The notes beneath the pieces were generated by a model that had not been told where the DNA came from, ran no database searches, and was given only the letters and a program-made list of their open reading frames with translations. DNA of 64,000 bases from contig CM025852.1 of assembly GCA_003952965.2 (NCBI GenBank), forward strand, positions 3,577,021 through 3,641,020. The letters are read 5' to 3'. Source of the DNA: Morella rubra (lineage: Eukaryota; Streptophyta; Magnoliopsida; Fagales; Myricaceae). A program made the position numbers and the translations under genes. The stretch's first letter is position 1. The number at the start of each line of letters is the position of its first letter. Of the stretch, positions 24,096-34,798 are shown piece by piece.

Positions 24096-27000
24096 ACGCT
24101 TCAGTTATTTACATAAGCAACCAAACCAAAATACACACACATCCCCACACACACAAACACATCTATGATGCATCTTCACATTTGAAAAGAGCATCCGTCC
24201 ACAGTATTTACTATTCAATGATAAAGCAAAGGACCTAAATCTTAATTATGAAATAAGTCTAAGGGTCTTAGTTTGTCAATGTGCCAAGCAGATTAAATTA
24301 TCTACGGAATTATGAACATTGGCAAGGAAAAGAAAAAACCTTTGGGCCTACACATGATATTCTTCCAAGGACAAAGCCAATTAGGGAGAAACTGGGAAAA
24401 TTATTCCACAGTTCTAAATAATCATACCTTCTGTTTCAAGTAAGCTAAAGCATCTCTCTTTGAAGAAAAGTTGGAGAAAACAGAAAACGAATGTTCATCA
24501 ACAAGAATTTTCAACTGTTTCAGCTTCAGTGACTCTCCAGGTGCCTGAAATCAGGCTACATCAATAAAATAGGAATTAGGAACAACTATGTACAATTTTG
24601 GAGGACTGACCTGACGAAGAAGCTTTTTGCACAGCTTCTTCAACTTCACTTTGGGTTCATCAATCCTTTCCTGTTCTGATGAGTCCTCACATTTTTGTTT
24701 CGCTGAATAACCAAGATTACTAGAATCTTCATTCTCACTGTCACTAAATGATGTCTTCTTCCCCTGAAAGTGGCAACCAGCAACCTTTTTTGGCCGGTCC
24801 CTAATACCTAGTCCTTGCTTTCCAGTTGTGGCTTTACCCTGAAATGAAACCAAACTTGCATCAAAACATAAAAGTTCAGCCTTTATCTCTCATTATGTTT
24901 TTCCTTCCTCACACTCAACCAACTTCTCATTCTCCTACAGTAAGCAAATCATCCTTCTATACAATCTGTAGGAAATCAATCAGCATAAAGCATTATCAAC
25001 CAATTATCAGTCATCTCTCACTAGCCATCACTCATCATCTAGTCTGCTTGCAGAATATTTTAAAAAAGAGGAAACATCATAATATGCCTCATATCTATGG
25101 GCAAGCTAAATTGGACCCCATAATTTTTAATTTATTTTTTTACGTCCCATAAGTTTGAAAAGACAACAATCCTCGCCCTCCTGTCAATTTAGCTGTTAAA
25201 CTACTCAAAAAAATGACCAAATGCTCCTCTAAAACAAAATTACTAAAAAAATTTTAAAAATCCAAAAAAATATATAAATGATATATAAATAAAAAATAAT
25301 GTTTTTAAATAAAAAATTATAGGAATTCTAATTCATTTTTATATTTATTTTTAATTTTATTCATTTTTTTAGGGATATTTTGGTCAATTCACACCACTTT
25401 CAGTCTGATTTAACAGCCAAATTAAACAGAGGGCAAAGATTGATAATGGCCAATTCACACCACTTTCTGTCCAATTTGATAACAGCCAAATTAACAGTCA
25501 ATTCGCACCACTTTCTGTCCAATTTGAATTTTGCCCATAGATATTGGCCGTATTATGAAATTTCCCCTTTAAAGAAAATGAAAAGATGTAACATGATTCA
25601 CTTTTTTAACCTTCAAATGCTTGTTTAATGGCAATATTGGAATGCTAATCTATAACAAGTAGGTTCTAGAAAATCCACACTAGTTCCTTCAAATTTCGTT
25701 CCTGTTGGTTGGAGTATAAAACATATTGCAAAAAAAAGTTGGGACGAGAAAGTACATACTTGAACAAGATTATATAGATTCTCCTGATCATCTTCAAAAA
25801 ATACAGTTCTCTCATTACAGTTTTGAGCACTTTCAGCCATAAGTGATTTCTTTCTCCTAGATTCAGCCCCAAGAAAACCTCCTGAGACAAATCCGAATTT
25901 ATGGCCCCACCATTCTGGAGAAACACCTTCAATTTTGTCTCCTGTCACCATGTGATAAGGCGTTTTCATATATTGACTGATTTAACATATCTTATCTACC
26001 CAGCAGAACACAGCAGGAATATGAATAGCTAGTAATTGAAATATTTACAAGGCCTTACATTGAACAAACACACTTTTACCAAAACACAGATAGATTGGTA
26101 TCCAACAAACAATTGTATGATAAAGAAGGTTCTGAGGAGAATCAGAGTTCAGCCACACTCCGCAGGTTATTCAACAGGTAGCCTTGAGAAATCATTTTGG
26201 AAACAAAAGGAGAGCAATAATATAAAATTTCAGAGTTTGACCAAGCACGAGCTCAATTTTTGATAGAACATGACTACTCAACAAATCTATCGTCTTTCCT
26301 CTATCAGGCATTTATTTGGTAAATAGTATTCATGCTGAGCAAATCAGTCATTCAGTCCTTTAGCCCTAGGACAGACAGAAGGTACCACTCATCAAGGCAA
26401 TTATTGAGATATTTATCCAGGAATCTTTAATTTCACCAGAGTCAACATAAATCAATTAACAATGTTAAGAGGAAGTTTATCCCTTGACCAACATCAGCAC
26501 TGACAAAATATTTCATGCACAGGCAGATTTTTCATGGAATAAATCCTACGAAAAGCAGGTAACATGATGTTAAAAAAAAAATTAAAAATCACTCTCCTGT
26601 CTCTTCCTAATACCCTAGCATTTCATCCCCTCCATTCCTAAAATCTCAAATTCTTGCAAAGGAAATGTATTGTTTGAACATGTCTAACAATACGTATTTG
26701 TCAAAATGTCATTAGGATTAACATCATAACCATTATCTTGCTTCAGAAGCAAGGTTACCCGGAAAAACCTCTCAAGCAACACAAGACATTCGGCAAACAA
26801 ATGTCCTATATATGAGACTACACTTTCAGAAGTAAAAACTTCACCCCATTAGTCAAACCAATGGACAGTTTACATTATACATCTACTTCAGCTCCAGATA
26901 CTACCTTCAGCATCGAATAATTGACTTTCAGAAGGAATTGCTGATTCCAGTTCTCGATCTAAATTAGGATTTGTTCCTGGTGACTCCTCAGCCTTTTTGG

Positions 27001-28109
27001 CCTAGGTTACACATTCCCAAAGTTTGTAAGTAGCAAATAAAACAAGCAATGAACCAGCACACTAATTTCACGGGATATATGTTCTTTGAACTCACAAGAA
27101 TTCCTTGAAGATCCTTGGAAGAATAGGCATGGACAAGCTTCCCCCTCTCTCTTTTCTTATATCTAATTATCAACCAAACAAAACAAAAAAAGGATGTATA
27201 GTATTAGTAAAACATTCAGAGTAGCAAACATTCAAAGCACCCAACACAAAATCTAAACATGCAACAACCTTCCCTGCGGACGAGTAGCCTTCACAACTGG
27301 GCCCTGAAAATCAATAGACGCATCAGTATCTTCGCCTACTTCAGCTGAGTTCTCCTCAATACCTATCATGCAAAGTAAATTTTACTTCTTAGGCCAAATT
27401 GTGACATTAAGGTGGTAGCAATGCTTAGCCAAATCTCAATATCTTATACCTTCATTACTGGATTGCACCGCTTGCTGCCGATCAAAAGAGGAAACAGAAC
27501 ATGTTAGGTGCTATGTACAGAAAATAAAAGGTACCTCGTAGGGATCCTGATTTCAAAGAACAGAATGCCGAACATACCACTTTCAACCTTTTGAGGATAT
27601 CGTCAAATTGAGTGGTATCAAATGCCCAAGCGTTTGGCTTCTCTAACCCAATACCTATCACAAAATGCGACAGAGAATACGAGAGTCAGACGGAGAGCTA
27701 AGCGTCGAAACATCTGGGAAATTCATTAATCTAACCTCGGTTTTCATGAAGAGTTGGAGATTTGGAATTCAGAATCTAAAAACATTTTCCGTTCCTACCT
27801 TTCTCAACAGCCAAATAAGCACAAAAGTAGAAGCAATAAGAAAACATAAAAACTAACCATTAGTGTCCTGTTTGTTTTTCACTCTAACGTGTCCTTTGAT
27901 ACCTTGCTTGTCTTTCCCGAGCCCTTCTCCTTCCTCCCATCCCTTAACATAAACAAAAATCTCAATCCAAACAATCCAATCCAATCTCTGAAAAAAATAA
28001 AAACAAAAATCAGATAGAATGGGAAGGAGTACCATTTGTTTCATGAGACGGAAAGCAGCGGATTGTTTTGCGACGCCTACATAGCAGAGAGGGGCTTCAG
28101 AGCGGCCAT
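24014..28109 (-). CDS. G-patch domain nucleolar protein, GPATCH4-like
   Basis: G-patch proteins bind RNA or activate DEAH helicases; this one resembles the plant relatives of GPATCH4, thought to act in ribosome biogenesis. Eleven exons join in phase: 28033-28109, 27858-27942, 27578-27654, 27450-27474, 27269-27362, 27096-27162, 26905-27001, 25760-25941, 24611-24838, 24428-24544, 24014-24079. The product is about 371 residues: an N-terminal G-patch ([20 protein letters not shown]), then [17 protein letters not shown], a [20 protein letters not shown] segment, the [18 protein letters not shown] motif, a basic and acidic low-complexity region, and a C-terminus ending near MEGKRVS. Oddity: the ATG at 28107-28109 is out of frame with the conserved [17 protein letters not shown] by one missing base, and no other upstream in-frame ATG is seen. 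Translation could begin at the MKQM inside exon 1, keeping the whole G-patch, or the base loss may be an error. Confidence 0.87.
25091..25544. repeat. MITE in intron 8 of the G-patch gene
   Basis: A perfect 14-base terminal inverted repeat (ATATCTATGGGCAA at 25091-25104, inverted at 25531-25544) bounds 454 bases. The right half carries three copies of a 'ttc(a/g)caccactttc' unit (about 25388, 25453 and 25501). It is AT-rich, non-coding, and transcribed only as intron. Confidence 0.75.
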
Positions 28110-28257
28110 GTCTGATCCGGCGTCGTTCTTTGCCTTTGGCGAACGGTCCACCGCCGTCTCTGTGTTTGGAGGTCGAGCAGTCGGGAAAAGAAAAGAGCTT
28201 GGCAAACGAGCTCGAAACCTAAAAAGAAAGCGAGTGACAGGTGTGTTTTTTTATTAA

Positions 28258-29277
28258 ATTTCAGCGTAATAAAATAATTTTAATATAATTTTCCTCTTTT
28301 ATCAAATAATTTATTTTTTTATAAAAAATTTATTTAAATTATTTGTTCACTACTAATTTTAATATTCTTAAATTTAACTTTCTCAAATTTTAACATCAAA
28401 CACAACTTAATGTCTCTTCTCGTTGATCAATGAATCAATTCGCGTTCTGTTGGAATATATTATTAAACGGTTGATATTTGCTCGTACGGTGCGTCCCGTA
28501 TATCAAATAGTCTTTATATCTAGTATGTTGTGGATTTCTTAATCCAAAGTTTATGTAGTATCGAACACCGATTGCGCATCTCGAACATTTTCGTTATTTC
28601 AGTTGACATCCTAAACCAACGTCGCTTTTTCCTTATCTAACCTTTTTCGCTTTTACTTTTATCTAAATAGTTAAATAAAATGCACAGAGACTGATTTTGC
28701 ATTTATGATAAAAGTTGTAAATTTTAGACATCCAGTTAAGAGTGGTAAAAATTATGGCCAAAAGTGGAATTTCGACTTTGGATTTTGGTCGCATAATACA
28801 CTTCTTTCGTATTTTTTGGAATCAGAATCGAACTAAAAATTGAATCAGCGATTTTCGATAATTTTTGTAAAAGAAAAATAGGGATAAAAATTCTATAATT
28901 TTTATTTTATATGTTGAATGAATTTTTATTTTATTTTAAATAGAGCTTAAAACATTATAATTTTAAAATAAACCTATAGTGAAAAAAAAAAAGTGAATTT
29001 TTATTACTTTTCCCGCTTGAACGCGATACAAGTGCGGCATCCTAAACATACTCAAACAATGCACAACGTGATAAAAGGCGATTAGTAAGTCTAACTTGTG
29101 CTACTTCACGCGGTGCAAAGACTAAAATTCTCAAGGTATTATAGCTTATTCTAACTCATCAAACTTTGATAAACTTTTTTTTTTTTTTTTTTTTGGGTTA
29201 ACAAGAAAAATCCGTTGTACATTGAGTTTTTTGAGATATGGCCCAATTGAAAAAAAGACTTAAATAGAAGTGCGACA
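28258..29277. other. AT-rich intergenic sequence
   Basis: No gene or clear repeat is seen. It includes the upstream side of the G-patch gene and a poly-T run near 29173-29194. Confidence 0.45.
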
Positions 29278-30285
29278 ACAAATAATTTCAGACACTTAAA
29301 ACGATCTCACAACTCAAGTATTTGTTAGTAAATGGATTAATCGTTTCATAAGACTTCCTTATTTAGTATAATTTCAGTTAGTTAAAACGATCTCACAAGT
29401 CAAATATTTGCTAACAAATGGATTAATCGCTTCATAAGATTTCCTTATTGAATATAATTTCAAACACTTAAAACGATCTCACAACTCAAATTTGCTAGCA
29501 AATGGATTAATCGTTTCATAATACTTCCTTATTTCATATAATTTCAGTCACTTAAAACGATCTCACAAGTCAAATATTTGTTAGCAAATGGATTAATTGT
29601 TTCATAAGATTTTCTTGTTGAAATAATTTCAAACACTTAAAACGATCTCATAACTCAAGTATTTGCTAGCAATGGATTAATCGTTTCATAGTATAGTATA
29701 ATTCAGTCACTTAAAACGATTTCACAACTCAAATATTTGCTAGCACATGGATTAATCATTTCATAAGATTTCCTTATTGAATATAATTTCAAACACTTAA
29801 AATGATCTCACAATTCAAGTTTTTGCTAGCAAATGAATTAATCATTTCATAAGACTTTCTATTTAGTATTAGTTATGTCACTTAAAAAATCTCACAACTC
29901 AAGTATTTGCTAGCAAATGGATTAATCGTTTCATAAGACTCTCTTATTGAGTATAATTTCAGTCACTTAAAACGATTTCACAACTCAAATATTTGCTAAC
30001 AAATGGATTAATTGTTTCATAAGATTTCCTTATTGAATATAATTTCAAACACTTAAAACGATCTCACAACTCAAGTTATTTGATAGCAAATGGATTAATT
30101 GTTTCATAAGACTTCCTTTTTTGTATAATTCCAGTCACTTAAAACGATCTCAACTAAATATTGCTCAAATGAATTAATCATTTCATCATATTTCCTTATT
30201 GAGTGTAATTTCAAACACTTAAAACAATCTCATAACTCAAATATTTGCTAGCAATTTGATTAATCATTTCATAATTATTGTTGAA
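29278..30285. repeat. Minisatellite: 12 units of ~85 bp in a dimeric (~171 bp) pattern
   Basis: The core 'cacttaaaacgatctca' recurs at about 29294, 29382, 29466, 29550, 29635, 29709, 29795, 29880, 29965, 30051, 30137 and 30217. Spacing is 84-86 bases, with two shorter steps. From the third unit on, most units alternate between an 'atttcaaacactt' and a 'tttcagtcactt' start, giving a ~171-bp higher-order unit. Most copies hold TTGCTAGCAAAT, a near-perfect palindrome. Confidence 0.92.
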
Positions 30286-31689
30286 ATCTCGTGTTGCACT
30301 CAAGTGAAAAGGATTAACATTTTTCAATGACTATTAAAATACGATAATTATTTTTTATATATATAACACATAAAAAATGATTAAATTAAATGCTCTTTAT
30401 GCCAGCCAACTCATCTAATAACTTCTCTAAATTTTCTTTCTCTATCATTAAATCATCATTTTTCACTCTAAATAAATATATAAAAAATTTTTAAATCATC
30501 TCTTCATTTTTTTCACCTACTCTAATACTCCAAAATGTTTACAATCAAACATCACCGTATGAGATCTTGCTATATCAATATTTATCCCTTCTAAATCGAA
30601 GACATGGTCACGACCATACAATAATGCCTCACAAGGCTTTGGGTTTTGATGCATGTGTTCCCTCAATGAGTTACGTTTTGTGTTTTGATGTCCATGTAAA
30701 CCTTGATTTCGTCAAAATGTAAAGATTTTGGTCAACTTGAGGTTGGTAGACAGCAAGAGAGAGTTTATACATGAAAATAAATTAATATGCTTTAAGAAAT
30801 TTCCAAGGTCATTGTAATGGTCAAGTCCATGCCTAGGGTGAAAAATCAACCTTTGAAAAGTTTAGACCGAACCATAATGCAATATGACTTATTTATCTGA
30901 GATTATTGAATTTCCAGATAATGCAGTAAGTATGTTCATAATTTTTTTTACAGGATTTGAAATTCCGATATTTATTACCACAAATAAGAAAATGCATAGT
31001 TTATAACGCCAGGATCAAAGTCCAAAGAGAAAGATTTCTGTATAACTTTTTCACCTGTTTATCTCATTTCTCCTTCTCAATATTTTAAAAGTATTTATTA
31101 TTTATCAAATATATTCATAAAGAATAAAATGCAAAAAATTATGGATCAGAGTCCTGAAAATAACATTAGTATAATCAATATTTTTCAATCAATGGATGAG
31201 CTTCTCCCAAAAAAATTAAAATAACTTCTTCCCATAAATTAATCACAAAACTTATCATCATAATATATTTTACAGGAGTAAGTGAAAAAAATAAAGGGAG
31301 ATAAAATTTAACGAATATTAGAGTAAAAATTAAATAAAAAAAAGGGATTATTTTATAATTTTTTTAATTAGTTAAAAATTTTAGAGTAGACAACGCCTAA
31401 GGTCCTAATTCAGTAATTTTGAATTTAAAAGTTATCGGACAGTATTAGAGGGATTTCTGAAAACCATGCGAGACTAATGATAACCGGGATTATGCTCGCT
31501 AATGAGGCCTGAGCCACCGATGTAGAACCGTGGAAGGGAAACAAGGAAACGGGTCCTCTCCAGTATAAAGTGTAAGATTACCAATTTAGGTTGGTTCGAG
31601 AATCGGCGCACTGTGCTTGTGTGTTCGCGTTCTCTCTCTCCCCCTCTCCTCCCCCTCTCTCTAGATTTGGGTGCAGAAACCAGCATCTG
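30286..31689. other. Intergenic and DDA1 5' region
   Basis: AT-rich DNA without a gene, ending in a CT-rich leader (31625-31662, CTCTCTCC repeats) just before the DDA1 start, typical of plant 5' UTRs. Confidence 0.5.
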
Positions 31690-34280
31690 ATGGGGTCTAT
31701 GCTCGGTGACTGGCCGTCATTTGACCCTCACAACTTCAGCCAACTCCGACCCTCCGATCCATCAAGTCCTTCTGTAAGTATCTATGCTTTCAACTCTGAC
31801 CCATTTGTATGGAATCTACCTCATTGAGTTTTGTAGTGAAGGAAAGCTATGATTTTGTATGATCAGCGCAGATATGCCCACTTATGTTTTTTGGGATGCT
31901 GTGAGTTTGTGGATATTTGTAAAAATTGTTATTGGCGAGGGTGAAGTTTAGGAATCCACTTATTGATTCAGGCACAATATCAGTTTCTGAAATTCTTTTT
32001 TCCGTTTTTATGAAGATTTTGATCAATAAGTACTGATTGTTGCTTCCACTTGGTTGGGTACATGATGAGGCATTACAAGTAGGAGAAGACACCGCTGAGG
32101 TTGACTTGCTTGTAATTATGGTGCTGATTCTATTTGCAGCATTGTGCCTGTGAACATAACTTTTGATTGTAACAAATGCTGGGATTTAGTAATATTTGGA
32201 AATGGAGAACTTCTTTGATGGTTAGTGTAACTTTAGGAAGAATATTGCTGAGTCTTGGAACAGCATTACGTCTGAATTACTATGTTTTGTGAAAGTTAAG
32301 GTGTTATTTTAGGTGCTTATTTAGCATACCTGAAGCGGAAGACCACGGGCTTAATCTTTCTAACATGATCCGTAACTGTGTGTGGAGTAACTAACAGATC
32401 CGACATGAGTAAAAGGTTGTTGATCCATGCCATGAATGAAGTAACTTAATTCATCTGACTTGTCGGAAGGAGATCTTGTTTTTCTAACTTATCCTTGTGG
32501 GATGCACTTCCGTGGCTGATATCAATGGTAGATATACGGGTCAAATTATTGAAGAGGGAATGGGTTATTGAAGGTGACATTGCTGGATTTTCCGTGTATC
32601 ATGGAGAATTGTATGTGATATTTGGTTTTGCAATTGTTTGTTGTATTCTCCTTTGTTTACCAATAAAATTGATCTTTAAGGTGAAAAACTGTATTTCACT
32701 TGATGCGGATTATAATGGAGAAATAAGAATGATATAGAAAACTCAAGAAATAAGAGAGAAGAAGGGAAGAATAAAGTCAAGGAGAAGGGGAAAACACCAC
32801 ATTTGAGTGCAAAGGCAGCCGCCAATAAACTTATAATCTCAATCTCCATATTTTAAGCTTCTCACAAATCTTAAATAGAGAACAAAAGGTCCTAAGCAAA
32901 CCCTAAAAGTCCATGGGCCAAAGCCTAATAAAACATAATAACTAATAATCTTTCAAAATATAAACCACAACCAACTAAAGTAAAACAATTAATTGAAATG
33001 TCCCTGTTAACTCTCCCTGGGTGGGAGAAACTCAACCCTATCGAGTAAAACAAAACATTATGAAACTGTCACTCTCAAGTATCCAACTACAAACTAAGTA
33101 GTTGTGCAGTCTTCTTCTTCGCACGCTCATAGACTTAATAAAGTAAAAAAATTAATTGAAATGTCCCCATTATCACTTATACAGTTGCTTTCTCTCAGAC
33201 GAAGAAAGTAAAATTTGGGTTAAACTACCTATTTGATAGGACATGTAACCATATCCATTAGAAAAAGTTGCACAAAGCAACCCTCAAAAAGATGTGTTTG
33301 GTTATTGGAGAAAACATTTACATTAGAACACATTGCAGATTAACTGGGACCAGCACTGGGTGATGAATTTTGCAATTATATTCGTCAACTTTCTGACTGC
33401 TCAAAGAGGTTTTAGTTTATAGTCATTCAAGCTATGGTTACTAGTTGAAATCAATAGTATCTCCACAATATCTCCATGTTTATGATGCAAATTATCATGG
33501 GGTTTGCTATCTGATGGATAGCATCATTGATAAGCAGACTATTTTCAATTTAAGCTCATTGCAGTCTATATTTTTGTTATGATATCCTGCAACATACAAC
33601 TGCAGAGTGCTGGCTGCTATACTATTGGCCCTAGTTCTTCTATCTGAGCTAGAGTTAAAGCCTAAAGGGATAGATTGATGGTAGAAAATGTTTATTTCTA
33701 CTTGTTCGTCTCATTGGTATTTTGCTTGTAATTACGGGAGTGATGCGTTTAGGACATGTAAAGTAAAAGGATTGCACATTCTTTCCATGATAACATAATG
33801 TTTCTTTCTTTATGTAGAGAATGACTCCTGCAACATATCATCCTACTCATAGCCGCACCCTTCCACCACCTGATCAAGGTAATGAAAAGTTTCTCCTTAT
33901 CGATTCAGTGAGGGGTTTTTCTTGACATTACATTCATTTTACTTGCATGGTGACAAAGGTGTTTTACTGAGTATGGTATTTGAATATGAGGAACTGACCA
34001 GTGTGAAACTTTTTTCTACAGTGATAACCACAGAAGCCAGAAATATCCTCTTAAGACACATCTATAAGCGTGCTGAAGAGCAGGTAATGTGTCCTATGCC
34101 CTCATACTTGAGTTTGCACTGTTGCACACGACGTGCACAGACACCAGAGAATTTTTTGAGCTTCTGATATTCTTCTAACTCGTACGGCATTTCTCCTTGC
34201 AGTTGAGACCTAAGAGAGCTGCGACTGAACATCTTATACCCGAGCATGGATGCAAGCAACCGAGGGCATCTCCCTACTGA
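31690..34280 (+). CDS. DDA1: DET1- and DDB1-associated protein 1
   Basis: DDA1 is a small subunit of the COP10-DET1-DDB1 complex, a CUL4 ubiquitin-ligase partner that helps choose substrates, including ABA receptors in plants. Four exons join in phase: 31690-31773, 33818-33878, 34022-34083 and 34203-34280, giving 94 residues, the usual plant length. Hallmarks are [18 protein letters not shown] at the start, [17 protein letters not shown], the core [19 protein letters not shown] and a basic tail LRPKRAA...CKQPRASPY. The match to animal DDA1 is clearest in the NILLR helix. Intron 1 is about 2 kb and holds a 26-base direct repeat (32976 and 33139). Only ~520 bases separate the stop from the ISPF start on the same strand. 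Confidence 0.95.
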
Positions 34281-34798
34281 GCTCTTCTCATGTTCCATGT
34301 AAATTGCGAGTTCATGGCAAAGAAGTGTGGGTGTGGGTGTGGGTTTGTGGACTGAAAAAGTACTTGGGTGATCATTATTTTGTAAACTGCTTAGCCAGAA
34401 CTGAGAAGTGTACATTTTCTATGTACAAATATTATCAGTATATACAGTTGGGTGATCCCTTTTATAGTTCAGAAGGAATGAAAGTATTAGATATCTGTTA
34501 ATTCTTATGCTACTTCACTTTAATTATTGATATTTTGCTTCGTTGGGGTGCATATGATACATTCCAGATTGTAGAATTATGACTAGAAAATGTAGGACGG
34601 CTGAAATTTAATATATAGGGAAAATAGCTGTTAGGATTGGTTTTTTAAAAGATACATAGTTTTCCACGTATTAATTAAAAAAACAGGACACATCATTACC
34701 CTCTGGGACTGGTGTTAGTTAACACACTAAAAAAGGTCTAAACAGGAACAGCGCTCACCACTCTCTCTCGCTCGCGTCCCAAAGCTTTTACACGTTCA
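34281..34798. promoter_or_regulatory. DDA1 3' region and ISPF promoter
   Basis: A short gap between two genes on the same strand, so the ISPF promoter must lie here or overlap the DDA1 3' UTR. A CT-rich leader (34758-34780) precedes the ISPF start. No clear TATA box was found. Confidence 0.45.

Noticed and set aside
29278-30285. CRISPR-like regular repeats
   Set aside because: Repeats are contiguous ~85-bp units without unique spacers, in a plant genome; it is a minisatellite.
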